Made by a program: the position numbers and the translations under genes
Notes under the pieces: model-generated
What the model saw: only the letters and a program-made list of their open reading frames with translations
What the model was told of the DNA's origin: nothing
The model's database searches: none
Assembly (NCBI GenBank): GCA_904380375.1
Contig: CAJFID010000017.1
Span: forward strand, 1 to 58,636
Length of the DNA: 58,636 bases
DNA from: Avimonas intestinalis
GTDB lineage: Bacteria > Bacillota > Clostridia > Oscillospirales > Acutalibacteraceae
Direction: 5' to 3'
Shown here: positions 25,813-34,857 of the stretch, one piece after another
Layout of the letters: every line of letters starts with the position of its first letter
Position numbering within the stretch: position 1 is the stretch's first letter

Positions 25813-26386
25813 GGGCTCCGCTCTCCTTTACAAAATTTACAAGCATGGTTCTGCCGTCCGGCGTCAGGATCGATTCGGGATGGAACTGCACGCCGTAAAT
25901 GGGATATTCCCGGTGCTGCACCGCCATGACCTCGCCGTCGGCGGTGACGGCGGTGACCTTCAGGCACGGGGGGATGGTGCCCGGATCGGCCGCAAGGGAA
26001 TGATAGCGGGCGACGGGCGCCGTTTCGGGGCAGCCGTAAAACAGCGGGCAGGACCGGTCGAAGGTAACCAGGGACTGCTTGCCGTGCATCAGCTCCCTTG
26101 CATAGGTGATCGCCGCGCCGAACGCCGCGCAGATCGCCTGGTGGCCCAGGCAGACGCCGAGGGTGGGGATCTCCCTGCCCAGCGTCCGGACGGCCTCTAT
26201 CAGGATCCCCGCCTCCTCCGGCCGCCCGGGTCCCGGGGAGAGGAGGATGCGGCTGGGGTGCAGGCTTTGGATCTCCTGCACCGTCATCTCGTCGTTGCGG
26301 ATAACCCGGATATCCGGCGTGATCTCGCCGACCAGCTGATAGAGGTTGTAAGAAAAGCTGTCGTAGCTGTCTATGAGCAAAAGCAT
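25805..26386 (-). CDS. trpG: Anthranilate synthase component II (glutamine amidotransferase)
   Basis: Class I glutaminase that supplies ammonia to TrpE. The 193 aa product shows LLIDSYDSFSYNLYQL, LLSPGPGRPEEAG, the nucleophile Cys in GVCLGHQAI and the C-terminal His-Glu in GVQFHPESIL. It overlaps the trpE stop by 16 bp, with AGGAGG 7 nt upstream. It could also serve as PabA, as in many Firmicutes; no separate pabA is in the window. Confidence 0.96.
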   Translation of the reverse strand: MLLLIDSYDSFSYNLYQLVGEITPDIRVIRNDEMTVQEIQSLHPSRILLSPGPGRPEEAGILIEAVRTLGREIPTLGVCLGHQAICAAFGAAITYARELMHGKQSLVTFDRSCPLFYGCPETAPVARYHSLAADPGTIPPCLKVTAVTADGEVMAVQHREYPIYGVQFHPESILTPDGRTMLVNFVKESGAHD

Positions 26387-27849
26387 TCATCCACCTCCTG
26401 GGCAAGCTCCAGCGCCTTCAGCGAGGCCCTGGCTTTGTTCAAGCATTCCTCGTATTCCTTTTCGGCCACCGAGTCGGCAACGATGCCGGCGCCGCTTCGC
26501 ACAAATACCTTGCCGTTTTTCTTGTAGGCGATGCGGATGGCGATGCAGGCGTCCATATTGCCGGCAAAATCCATATAGCCGATCGCCCCGCCGTAGATGC
26601 CCCTCTTGTTGTTCTCCAGCTCGCCGATCAGCTGGCAGGCGCGGATTTTCGGCGCGCCCGAAAGGGTGCCGGCGGGCAGGACCGCCCGGACAGCGTCCAG
26701 CGCGTCAAAGCCCTCCCGGATCTCCCCCCGCACCGTCGAACCGATGTGCATCACATGGGAAAAGCGTTCAATCACGTGGAGCTTTTCCACCTGTACGGTG
26801 CCGAACCGGCTGATCTTCCCCAGGTCGTTCCGGCCCAAGTCGACCAGCATATTGTGTTCGGCAAGCTCCTTTTCATCGGCCAGAAGAGCCTTTTCAAGGG
26901 CCTGGTCTTCCTCTTCGGTCCTGCCTCTCGGCCGGGTGCCCGCCAGGGGGAAGGTATGCAGCACGCCGTTTTCCAGCTTTACCAGCGTTTCCGGGGAAGC
27001 GCCGGCGACCTCCACATCGGTGCCCGAGAAGTAGAACATATACGGCGAGGGATTGATGGTGCGCAGCACGCGGTAAGTATTCAGCAGGCTTCCCTCAAAG
27101 GGGGCGCTCAGCCGGTTGGACAGCACGATCTGGAAAATATCGCCCTCCCGGATATAGTGCTTGGCCCTTTCTACCATGCCGCAGAACTGGTCTTTGTCAA
27201 ACAGGGGCGTGACCTGGCCGAGCAGGCGGCCTCCCGGTTCGCTTTTCTTTTCGCCGCTGCGCAGCAGCTTGCACAGCTGTTTCAGCTCCATCACCGCCTT
27301 GTTGTAGCCGACCTCCACGTCGGCCAGGGGCATATTGACGATGAGGATGAGCTTCTGGCGGAAGTTGTCAAAGGCGATGACCTTATCAAAAAGCATCAGG
27401 TCGACGTCCTTGAAGGCTTCGGTATCCTCCGCCTCGCAGCGGACGGCTGGCTCGCTGTAACCCAGATAGTCATAGGAGAAATAGCCTACGAGGCCGCCGG
27501 TAAAGGGCGGGAGGCCATCCAGGCGGGGGCTTTTGTAGTCGGCCAGGATCTGCCGGAGGTAGGCGGAGGGGTCCTTGGTGCGGAAGGTGAAATTCCCCGC
27601 TTTCATTTCGCCGTTGATGCAGGTGATCTCCAGCTTCGGATCAAAGCCCAGGAAGGTGTAGCGCCCCCACCGTTCGTTCGCCCAGGCGGATTCGAGCATA
27701 TAGCAATGCGTTGATACGTTTTTCAGGATTCGCATTGTCTCAATCGGGGTAGTGAAGTCGGACAGCATTTCGCAGCTTACCGGCAGCACGTTGTACTGCC
27801 CGGCGGCGGCAATTTCCTTCGCTTCGCTCAGACTGGGTGAAAATTTCAT
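26371..27849 (-). CDS. trpE: Anthranilate synthase component I
   Basis: Makes anthranilate from chorismate and ammonia with TrpG. The 492 aa product has the N-terminal regulatory domain (with LLESAWANERWGRYTFLG-like segment, residues about 50-70, that carries the Trp feedback pocket) and the chorismate-binding catalytic domain with FQIVLSNRL, AGTRPRGRTEEED, HNMLVDLGRNDLG, PAGTLSGAPKIRA and YGGAIGYMDFAG. Start ATG has GGAGGGGG 5 nt upstream. It is first in trpEGDCFBA and sits behind a T-box leader. Confidence 0.97.
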   Translation of the reverse strand: MKFSPSLSEAKEIAAAGQYNVLPVSCEMLSDFTTPIETMRILKNVSTHCYMLESAWANERWGRYTFLGFDPKLEITCINGEMKAGNFTFRTKDPSAYLRQILADYKSPRLDGLPPFTGGLVGYFSYDYLGYSEPAVRCEAEDTEAFKDVDLMLFDKVIAFDNFRQKLILIVNMPLADVEVGYNKAVMELKQLCKLLRSGEKKSEPGGRLLGQVTPLFDKDQFCGMVERAKHYIREGDIFQIVLSNRLSAPFEGSLLNTYRVLRTINPSPYMFYFSGTDVEVAGASPETLVKLENGVLHTFPLAGTRPRGRTEEEDQALEKALLADEKELAEHNMLVDLGRNDLGKISRFGTVQVEKLHVIERFSHVMHIGSTVRGEIREGFDALDAVRAVLPAGTLSGAPKIRACQLIGELENNKRGIYGGAIGYMDFAGNMDACIAIRIAYKKNGKVFVRSGAGIVADSVAEKEYEECLNKARASLKALELAQEVDECFCS

Positions 27850-27865
27850 CGCGGCCCCCTCCTAT

Positions 27866-27902
27866 AAAAGAAAAACTCCTTTGACCAATCTGTCAAAGGA
27901 GT
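27866..27902 (-). terminator. Attenuator terminator of the trp T-box leader
   Basis: Inverted repeat ACTCCTTTGA / TCAAAGGAGT (27875-27902) followed on the minus strand by a T-rich run (TTTTTCTTTT), 16 bp before the trpE ATG. The competing antiterminator would pair around the T-box sequence at 27964-27977. Confidence 0.9.
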
Positions 27903-28203
27903 AAACAAAAACGCCCTTGACAGAAAACTGCTTCCATCAAGGACGAATCTTACAAAAATGATCCGCGGTGCCACCTTGCATTCACGGGAACGCTCCCGTG
28001 CACTTAGCAGGATACCAACATATCCCCGGCAACTGACGTATGCCCTCACGTTGCAGAATACTAGGAACGGCCGCCCGCTCCGTTGACTGCACCCTCAGCG
28101 GTCCATTTGACAACTTGTTTCTCACCTGACTCTCAGCGCCGCAGGCTCTCTGTAAAGGCATGATTGCCGTTATCTCCGCTTCAACGGTTTCACATATGAA
28201 ATT
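27875..28203 (-). ncRNA. T-box riboswitch (tRNA-Trp sensing) of the trp operon
   Basis: The minus-strand leader carries the conserved T-box AAGGTGGCACCGCG (27964-27977), a long upstream stem I region, and the downstream terminator hairpin. A candidate specifier UGG followed by A lies at 28103-28105 on the minus strand, in the expected part of stem I, which fits tryptophan. Uncharged tRNA-Trp would stabilise the antiterminator and allow transcription into trpE. About 330 nt from the expected start site to the terminator. Confidence 0.92.
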
Positions 28204-28209
28204 TTTAAA

Positions 28210-28238
28210 AGTATAGCACGATGCGTCCGGATTGTCAA
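28210..28238 (-). promoter_or_regulatory. Promoter of the trp operon
   Basis: On the minus strand TTGACA (28233-28238), 17-bp spacer, TATACT (28210-28215), directly before the T-box leader. Confidence 0.85.
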
Positions 28239-28295
28239 CATCTTCGTTTATATAAGGCAGAAAGGCTGATGGATGCCAACGTATTATCAGGCGGA

Positions 28296-28334
28296 AAGAG
28301 CTTGCCGTCTGCTCTTCACAGACGGCAAGCTCTT
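28296..28334 (-). terminator. Terminator at the 3' end of the carbohydrate island
   Basis: Inverted repeat AAGAGCTTGCCGTCTG / CAGACGGCAAGCTCTT with a 7-nt loop, 90 bp beyond the stop at 28422. The 28335-28421 interval has no gene. Confidence 0.7.
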
Positions 28335-28421
28335 GGGATTGCCTAAAGCAATAATCCGTATAAGCTCTTTTCTTCTGCCCGATCGCCCCCTCGCTTCAGA
28401 GGCGAATTCACAGCAGCTTAA

Positions 28422-30503
28422 TCAGCAATGTACCCGCCGGCGAGCAAAAGCCATGCATACCGCTGCAGCCAGGACAAGGATTACCGGCAGGACGAAGAGC
28501 TCCTCACCCGTGCCGGGGGAATTGGCGCCGGCCTGCAAGGATGCCGCCGTGGCTTCGAGTTTTTCAACGGTCAAGCCCGAGGCCGCACCCCATGTCGCAA
28601 TGCCGAAGCCGCCGCCCTGGTATTCATCCCCGTAGCGGCCCAGCGTCCATGTGCCGATTTCGGCGCCGTCAATCGATACGGTAACCTGTCCATCCTGAAT
28701 CTCCACGGCAAGGTCAAACGCCTCCCCGAAGGCGGCGTCTTTCCAGCTCCCTGTGGCAGCCGCCATCTTATTGGCATCCGCATTCCATTCGTAAACCGCT
28801 ACTTTTCCGTCCTGGAGCCGGACGTCGATGATCCCCGCGCCGGCAGGATCCGAAGAGGCCACGCTGTCTACGCCAAACACCAGCTTGAACAGTGGGTTGG
28901 TGATATCCGCCGTCTCACCCTTGAAACCGCTGACTGTGGCCTTGAAAACCAGCGCTTCATTTCCTACGCGGGTACCTGTAAGGAAAACGCCCGAATCCTT
29001 GCTCTTGTTGGCGGAAAGTACCAGCTTGCCGCCGCTCTGCGTCCAGGTCCCGTATCCAGACTGCCATACTTTGGAAAGCAAATCAACCGGTTTCGGTTCC
29101 TCAACAGCCGGAGCAGTAGGTTCCTGCGTACCGGGATCCTCCGGTTTAGGCTCCACTGTACCCGGCTGTTCCGGGTCAGTATTTACGTCTAAGGACGCAG
29201 CCGAAGCTTCCAACGAAGTCAGCTTCAGGCCATTGGCCGCGCCCCATGTCGCAATGCCAATACCGCCGCCCTGGTATTCGTCCCCGTAACGGCCCAGCGT
29301 CCAGGTGCCGATTTCGGTGTCATCGACAACCACGGTCACCTGTCCGTCCTGGATTTCTACCGTGAGATCAAAGTTCTCTCCATAAGCGCAGTCCTTCCAG
29401 CTTCCGGTAGCCGCCGCCATCTTATTGGCATCGGCATTCCACTCGTAAACCGCTACCTTGCCGTCCTGTAAGCGGATATCCATCACCCCGGCGCCGGCAG
29501 GATCCGAAGACATGACGCCGTCCGTGCCAAGCACCAGCTTAAACATCGGGTTGGTAATATCCGCCGTCTCACCTTTGAAGCCGCTGACGGCGGCCTTCAA
29601 AACCAACGCTTCATCTTCCAAAGAAGTCTCTGCAAGGAAAACGCCGGAATCCTTCTTGTTGCTGGAAGTGAGGGTGAGCACTCCATTGTCCAACGTCCAG
29701 GTACCGTATCCGGACCGCCAGGACTGCGTCAGGAGGTCAACCGGTTCGGGCTCGGGTTCCGGCTCGGGCTCGGGCTCGGGCTCCGGTTCGGGCTCCGGCT
29801 CGGGCTCCGGCTCGGGCTCCGGCTCGGGCTCCGGCTCGGGCTCGGGCGTCAGGCTTTCCGATGCAACATTCAGCCTGTTCGCCGTAAAGCCGACATCCGC
29901 CTTGTAGGTGGTAATGCCGAAATAGCCGCCCTGGTAGTTGCCCAGCGACCCTTCCGTCACCAGCTGGTCGTCAATATAGATTTTCACGGTGGTGGTTTCC
30001 CCCGCCGTCAGCTCCGCTTTGACCGTAAAATCGCTGGTGTCCGAGGAGGCAGGGAAATCCTTCCAGACCGCTTTACGTACCCAGCTGCCCCCCTCAACGG
30101 CGTATAGGCATACATTGTTGGCGGAATCCTTTTCCAGCTCCTGAATCCGCACCTGCGCCATACCGTCCGCGTTCACCATGGGATTCTCCGGATCCAGAAT
30201 ACCAAATTCCAGATACAGCTGGGCATCCGCCCCGCTAAAGTTGGACACCTCCAGTTCGGCGGTAAAGTCCTCCTTCGGCAGGATGGTTTCGGCAGCATAA
30301 GTGCGTCCCCAATCCCCGCTTTTGGCGGTAAGCTCTCTGCCGCCATCCACGTCCGACCAAGAGCCCCTGTTTATCCAGGAGCCTTCCAGATTGGTTTCCA
30401 GGCCCTGCGCCGCAGATGCCATGAGCGCCGGAACACTGCCAAGGAGAACCGCCGTGGACAAAACCGCACAAAAACCGTTTTTAACCCGTTTGAACCCTTT
30501 CAT
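28422..30503 (-). CDS. Secreted multi-domain LamG-like protein with (Pro-Glu) linker and sorting signal
   Basis: Surface protein of 693 aa, function not known. Seen: signal peptide (1-32, ending ASAA); a beta-rich domain (about 35-215) with a GNYQGGYFGITTY strand; a P/E alternating linker (220-254); two near-identical beta-rich domains (about 255-440 and 478-650), each with the GYGTW start, DITNP middle, VAVYEWNADANKMAAATGSW and RYGDEYQGGG(I/F)GIATWGA; a C-terminal SPGTG motif (662-666), hydrophobic segment and RRR tail, like a sortase sorting signal. The domains resemble concanavalin/LamG-like (family 16-type) sheets, which bind or cleave glycans. The lipoprotein encoded upstream carries a related domain. 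It is the last gene of the island. Confidence 0.75.
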   Translation of the reverse strand: MKGFKRVKNGFCAVLSTAVLLGSVPALMASAAQGLETNLEGSWINRGSWSDVDGGRELTAKSGDWGRTYAAETILPKEDFTAELEVSNFSGADAQLYLEFGILDPENPMVNADGMAQVRIQELEKDSANNVCLYAVEGGSWVRKAVWKDFPASSDTSDFTVKAELTAGETTTVKIYIDDQLVTEGSLGNYQGGYFGITTYKADVGFTANRLNVASESLTPEPEPEPEPEPEPEPEPEPEPEPEPEPEPEPEPEPVDLLTQSWRSGYGTWTLDNGVLTLTSSNKKDSGVFLAETSLEDEALVLKAAVSGFKGETADITNPMFKLVLGTDGVMSSDPAGAGVMDIRLQDGKVAVYEWNADANKMAAATGSWKDCAYGENFDLTVEIQDGQVTVVVDDTEIGTWTLGRYGDEYQGGGIGIATWGAANGLKLTSLEASAASLDVNTDPEQPGTVEPKPEDPGTQEPTAPAVEEPKPVDLLSKVWQSGYGTWTQSGGKLVLSANKSKDSGVFLTGTRVGNEALVFKATVSGFKGETADITNPLFKLVFGVDSVASSDPAGAGIIDVRLQDGKVAVYEWNADANKMAAATGSWKDAAFGEAFDLAVEIQDGQVTVSIDGAEIGTWTLGRYGDEYQGGGFGIATWGAASGLTVEKLEATAASLQAGANSPGTGEELFVLPVILVLAAAVCMAFARRRVHC
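29742..29846. repeat. 6-bp repeat coding for the Pro-Glu linker
   Basis: Tandem GG(C/T/G)TC(G/C)-type hexamers encode 35 residues of alternating Pro and Glu. Codon variation is limited, so copy number may vary by slippage. Such linkers stiffen and space surface domains. Confidence 0.9.
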
Positions 30504-30565
30504 AATTTCCTCCTTTTTATAAAAGTCATATGGATACTGAGCAGATGCCGCTCAGCAGGCTCCGC

Positions 30566-31285
30566 TTACTGCTCGGTTACAGAAATGTTCTGGAAGGTGG
30601 CGTTGGTGCCATAACTCCCGACGCCGAGATAACCGCCCGCGTAATCTTCCACGGGGACAACAGCAATCTGTTCATCATTCCAGTAATAGGTCACCTGGTT
30701 GTCGGCGCTCATTTCCATTTTAATGTGGAAAGAGGACGTTGCCATCTGCTCCTCCGTGTAATTTACCACATCGCCGTACCGGCGGGTTTCCGGCCCTGTG
30801 TAGAAAATGCGCATCAAATTGTCCTTAAAGCCGAGACGCAGTTCGTAAGCGCCGTTCTTGACATGTTCATCGTCCGCCGCTCCAAAGTAAAGGACTACCT
30901 GTGCATTCGCCAGCGGGTCATTCACCGTAACATCCGCCTCAAAGGTAAATGCCTGCCCCGCCGGCATATTGGTGTCGGACAAGGACCAGAAAGCCTTGGT
31001 ATCGTCCGCCAGGATCTGATATCCGTCCGCCGTTTCCAGCCAGGAACCCACGCTGTTGACAAAGGTCAGATCCGAGTTCAAGGTTGATTCCTCCGGCGCT
31101 TCCGTCGTGGTAGGCGTCTCCTCCTGCGTAGTAGTTGTCGTCTGTTGGGTGGTAGTCGTGTTCGCCGTGCTGCTTGACGTAGTAGTGGGGGCGGAGCTGT
31201 CTTCCCCCGAGGGGCTGTCGGCACAGCCGGCCAGAAGCGCAGCGGCTAACAACGACGCCGCAAGCAAGTACCAACCCTTTTTCAT
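30566..31285 (-). CDS. Lipoprotein with Thr-rich linker and LamG-like domain
   Basis: The 239 aa product has a lipoprotein signal (LLAGC, Cys about 21), a Thr-rich linker (about 30-66, TTTTTQ-type), then one beta-rich domain (about 70-239) with GAYELRLGFKDNLMRIFYTG and DYAGGYLGVGSYG, the same closing strand type as in the protein encoded downstream. It is therefore probably a membrane-anchored binding protein for a surface glycan. Start was put at 31285 (MKKGWYLL); an ATG five codons upstream is possible. It lies 51 bp after the propeller lipoprotein gene. Confidence 0.7.
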   Translation of the reverse strand: MKKGWYLLAASLLAAALLAGCADSPSGEDSSAPTTTSSSTANTTTTQQTTTTTQEETPTTTEAPEESTLNSDLTFVNSVGSWLETADGYQILADDTKAFWSLSDTNMPAGQAFTFEADVTVNDPLANAQVVLYFGAADDEHVKNGAYELRLGFKDNLMRIFYTGPETRRYGDVVNYTEEQMATSSFHIKMEMSADNQVTYYWNDEQIAVVPVEDYAGGYLGVGSYGTNATFQNISVTEQ

Positions 31286-31336
31286 GACACATAACCCCAT
31301 TTCTAAAATGTATTATAGTCCGGCGGCTGCCGGAAA

Positions 31337-32581
31337 CTATCCCAAATCGGACAAGGCAATCCGCATGACGTCAATCGCCTCTTTGTGCTTGGAATAAATC
31401 ACATACATATAATCGCCCTCAATAATGCCGTGCGGATATCCATAAACCCCGCTTTTATATAACCCTGGGAACTGCTGCCGGTACCCTTCGGTCTGAAGAA
31501 GGTACCAGTCGCTGAAATCCGTGCCGTTTTCCGACAGGCTGAGCACCAGCGGATTCCGGCCGCTGTCCGGCACCGGGTTCCCCAGATAGAAGAAGCGCCC
31601 GTCCGGCAGCCGGCCGAATTGAAACTTGGACCAGCAGTCGGTAAAATTGGTCGGGTAAGGCTCTGTCCAGGTGACGCCGTCATCGTAGCTTTCGGAGCAC
31701 CAGAGATAATCGGTATTGGTACGCATCATTAAGTGGATAATCCCGTCGTCGGTTTGGAAAAAACTGCTTTCCGTCAAAAGCGCTGCCCCTCGTTCGTAGG
31801 CGCTCCCCGCCGGCGTTACGCTCATAGACCACCGCCCTGCGCCGGACAAGTCGTCGGAATAGGCTTGGATCGTGGCGCCGGCCATCAGCAGCCGTCCGCT
31901 CTGGGTGGGGACCGGCGGATAATTTCCTCCACCGCCGTTCACATAGGCGTCGGCCTCCGCCCAGTTCTCCCCGTCCGTAGAAACCAGCGCGTACAGCCTA
32001 TTATTTTCAATCGTATAGGCGCTGTCTGCCAACGGCCGCTTTGTCCCATTTTCCCGCAGGGAATTCGCATCGTATTCAAACGAGCGGTAATAGGCCACCA
32101 GCGTATCCTGGTACACATAAAACCCCATAGGGACCATGACCACATCCGAATGTTCCCCGCGCGTCACATCCACCAGCGGCTTCGGCGTACTCCAGGAGGA
32201 AAAGTCCGACAGATCGCAGCTGGCGATCATGACATGCTGGCCGCAGTCGTCCTCATCTTCCTTGCCCAGGGAAAACATCGCATACAATTTCCCTTTGAAG
32301 CTGGCCAGGAAGGGATGGTGGGCGTAGCTGGCCCCCTCTGCGGGAATATAAAGGTTAACCACCTCAGAGGCAATTTCGTGCATTTTTGGGGACGCGTTAT
32401 TGATCAATTTGGCCGACTCCTCCGCAGAAAGGGTAGGTACTACCTCCTCCCAGACATGCTCCAGTTTGGTGCTGCCGGAAGCGGTGGAACTGCCGCTTTC
32501 ATCCGGCGCAGAGGAACAGCCAGAAAGCAAAAGCAGCACGCCGGCTATCAGTGCCGCCAGGCCGCGCCTGATTTTACGCAT
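31337..32581 (-). CDS. Sialidase-fold (BNR/Asp-box) propeller lipoprotein, paralogue 1
   Basis: The 414 aa product has a lipoprotein signal (LLLSGC), then a predicted beta-propeller of the sialidase superfamily with one clear Asp-box S-x-D-x-G-x-T-W (SYDDGVTW). Family-specific motifs shared with the two paralogues in this island: YAHHPFLASFKGKLYAMFS, DEDDCGQ, GEHSDVV, FFQTDDGIIHLMMRTN, LPDGRFFYLGNP and YVIYSKHKEAI. The FRIP motif and full Arg triad of true sialidases are not apparent, so a different glycosidase or a binding role is possible. GGAG lies 7 nt before the start. It stops 51 bp before the LamG lipoprotein gene. Confidence 0.8.
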   Translation of the reverse strand: MRKIRRGLAALIAGVLLLLSGCSSAPDESGSSTASGSTKLEHVWEEVVPTLSAEESAKLINNASPKMHEIASEVVNLYIPAEGASYAHHPFLASFKGKLYAMFSLGKEDEDDCGQHVMIASCDLSDFSSWSTPKPLVDVTRGEHSDVVMVPMGFYVYQDTLVAYYRSFEYDANSLRENGTKRPLADSAYTIENNRLYALVSTDGENWAEADAYVNGGGGNYPPVPTQSGRLLMAGATIQAYSDDLSGAGRWSMSVTPAGSAYERGAALLTESSFFQTDDGIIHLMMRTNTDYLWCSESYDDGVTWTEPYPTNFTDCWSKFQFGRLPDGRFFYLGNPVPDSGRNPLVLSLSENGTDFSDWYLLQTEGYRQQFPGLYKSGVYGYPHGIIEGDYMYVIYSKHKEAIDVMRIALSDLG

Positions 32582-32601
32582 AGTCCGTCTCCTTTCAGGA
32601 T

Positions 32602-33858
32602 TCACAGCGCAGCAAGAGAGACCTTGGTAACCTCAATCGCCTCTTTGTGCTTGGAGTATATGACATATAGGGCGTCATCCGTAATCGCTACGCTGGGATA
32701 ACCGTAGACGCCGCCCTTATATAGCCCGTCAATCTGCTGTTCATATGGTTCGTTCCGCAGGATGTACTGCAAGCTGAAATCGACTCCGTTTTCCGACAGG
32801 CAAAGCATCAGGGGGCTGCGGTCGCTTCCTGGGATCGGCGAGCCGACATAGAAAAACCGTCCGTCCGGCAGCCTGCCAAACTGGAATTTGGTATGGCAGT
32901 CGGTGAAATTGGTCGGATAGGCGTCCGACCAGGTGGCGCCGTTATCCCTGCTTTCCGCACACCAAAGATAGTCGGTATTGGTGCGCAGCATCATATGGAT
33001 GACGCCGTCATCCGTTTGGAAGAAGGACCCCTCTGTAATGGTTTTAGCCCCCCGCTCCTTGGCGTCCTCTCCGTCGATCGTCCCGGTTTGAAACCCGCTC
33101 AGCCCTGCCGGGTCGTCGGTGTAGGGGTAGGTTGTGCCGCCGCACATCAAGAGGCGGCCGGATTGCAGAGGGATCGGCCCATAATTGCATCCGAAGGGGA
33201 TATCCATGTCCACCGGTGCATCCCAAGTCTCTCCATCCTCGGTCAGGACATAATGCATGGCATAGTCGATCCGGTGCGCATCCTCCAAGGGGCGGAGGTT
33301 AGGCCCCCGCAAGGTGTCGGCGCGGTATTCATAGGATCCGTAATAGGCGATCAGCCGTGTTCCGTCGGTATACAAGCCGGCATTTACCAGTACCAGTTCG
33401 GAATCCTTTCCTTGGACCGAATCCACCAGAGGCACTGGTTCCGACCAGTCCAAGCCGTCGGGCGAAACGGACAGCATAATCCGCTGGCCGCAATCGTCTT
33501 CGTTTTCCCGGCCCTGGGAAAAGGTGGCATAATACCGTCCCTTAAAGTACTGGATATGGGGATGATGCGCATATCCCCATCCCTCTTTCGGAGCATACAC
33601 GCTGCCGGTCTTGGACTCCAGCTTGGTCACTGTCCCGCCGGCTTTATTGTTGATTTTCGCCGCTGCTTCCTCTGGGGTTACAGGGTCGGAAGAAGGAATA
33701 GACACAGACGGTTCCTCCTTTTGGCTTTCTTCCTCTGGTGGTTTCTGCCCGCCAGCACAGGAGACGGAGGACAACACGATGGCCGGCAAGGCAATCAGAA
33801 GCAGAAGATGTTTCCATTTCTTAAAGTGAAATCCTGAACGGCGTTCCATATCCGCCAT
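32602..33858 (-). CDS. Sialidase-fold (BNR/Asp-box) propeller lipoprotein, paralogue 2
   Basis: The 418 aa product has a signal with SVSCAG lipobox, an E/S-rich spacer and the same propeller as its neighbour: YAHHPHIQYFKGRYYATFS, NEDDCGQR, Asp-box SRDNGATW, FFQTDDGVIHMMLRTN, GRLPDGRFFYVGSP, GLYKGGVYGYP and YVIYSKHKEAIEV. It is closer to paralogue 1 than to the cytoplasmic copy in overall layout. Start ATG at 33858 with GGGGG 8 nt upstream. Gap of 20 bp to paralogue 1 suggests tandem duplication. Confidence 0.8.
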   Translation of the reverse strand: MADMERRSGFHFKKWKHLLLLIALPAIVLSSVSCAGGQKPPEEESQKEEPSVSIPSSDPVTPEEAAAKINNKAGGTVTKLESKTGSVYAPKEGWGYAHHPHIQYFKGRYYATFSQGRENEDDCGQRIMLSVSPDGLDWSEPVPLVDSVQGKDSELVLVNAGLYTDGTRLIAYYGSYEYRADTLRGPNLRPLEDAHRIDYAMHYVLTEDGETWDAPVDMDIPFGCNYGPIPLQSGRLLMCGGTTYPYTDDPAGLSGFQTGTIDGEDAKERGAKTITEGSFFQTDDGVIHMMLRTNTDYLWCAESRDNGATWSDAYPTNFTDCHTKFQFGRLPDGRFFYVGSPIPGSDRSPLMLCLSENGVDFSLQYILRNEPYEQQIDGLYKGGVYGYPSVAITDDALYVIYSKHKEAIEVTKVSLAAL

Positions 33859-33884
33859 GGATATACCCCCTTTCTTTTTAACGG

Positions 33885-34832
33885 TCACGACACCTTTGGC
33901 GCCCTCTCCTTCCGGCTGGTTTCTGCCGCAATGCAACCACGGACAAAATTCAACAGCCCATCCAGCTGATCCACGTCTTCCCTTTCCAAAGCGCTCAGGG
34001 ATTGGAAATCGCAGGAGCGCGAGTAGGCGCTGCGCAGGATACCTTTTCGTACCAGAAGGTCTTTCGCATTGGCAGGATAAAGCCGCCTTTCAATCTGCGA
34101 AGACACGGACAGCGCGTTTTGTGCCAACTGTGCTTGCTGTGGGAAAATATCCCAAGAGCGGCACAGCCAGGCGCAGAGATCCGGCGCGAAATTGGCCATA
34201 ATCCCGCTGAAGCCGGCCGCCCCCATCTGCAGCGAATCCAGCAGTGTGGTTGAGTTGGCATTAAACAGCTTCAGCGTTGTCCCCTCCAGCAAAGCGATGC
34301 GGCGCCGAATCCTCTTTTTATCGCAGCAGGTGTCTTTCATAAAATGGAAACGCCCCGTCTTTGCCGCGTAAGCAAGCTCGTCATTTTCCAATACGCGCTT
34401 AAAGGGGACAGGACATTCATACAGGCCAAGCGGCAGGGAATCCGGAAGGGCATCCAGCACACGATCCAGATTCCTGCAAAATTCCGCACTCCCGCCCGCA
34501 GGACCGCTGAGCGTATTGGTCAAAAGGATCAGCGCGTCCACACCGGTTTCACGCATGGCCGCCCATTCCTCTTTTTGCTGAGCTGGATCGTCATACCCCT
34601 GCACTGCCGCAACGACCGGGATATGGGCGCGGCGCTTAACATGCCCGGCCAGCGTCACACGTTCTTTTTGGGAAAGGTACTGCATTTCACTGGATTGGCA
34701 AACGGCAAACAAGCCGGCGGATCCGTTTTTCTCATACCAATCTATCAGCCGATCCAAGGACTCCAGATCCAGTTCCCCGTTTTCCTGAAAAGGCGTCAGC
34801 ATAACCGGCCATGAGCCATTGATTTCCATCAT
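33885..34832 (-). CDS. Dihydrodipicolinate synthase / N-acetylneuraminate lyase superfamily aldolase
   Basis: Class I (Schiff-base) aldolase of 315 aa. The TIM barrel shows W-P-V-M-L-T-P-F at the N-terminus, Y138 (LYECPVPF) and the Schiff-base K166 (FHFMKDTCCD). The substrate loop that reads G(T/S)TGE in DapA and NanA here reads C45-Q-S-S-E49 (CQSSEMQYLSQKER), a variant that argues against both lysine synthesis and standard sialate lyase. It sits between a nucleoside hydrolase gene and a propeller lipoprotein gene, so it likely cleaves a keto-sugar acid made from the imported substrate. No signal peptide; cytoplasmic. Confidence 0.82.
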   Translation of the reverse strand: MMEINGSWPVMLTPFQENGELDLESLDRLIDWYEKNGSAGLFAVCQSSEMQYLSQKERVTLAGHVKRRAHIPVVAAVQGYDDPAQQKEEWAAMRETGVDALILLTNTLSGPAGGSAEFCRNLDRVLDALPDSLPLGLYECPVPFKRVLENDELAYAAKTGRFHFMKDTCCDKKRIRRRIALLEGTTLKLFNANSTTLLDSLQMGAAGFSGIMANFAPDLCAWLCRSWDIFPQQAQLAQNALSVSSQIERRLYPANAKDLLVRKGILRSAYSRSCDFQSLSALEREDVDQLDGLLNFVRGCIAAETSRKERAPKVS

Positions 34833-34857
34833 ATCCTTTACTTCCCTCCTCATCTTT

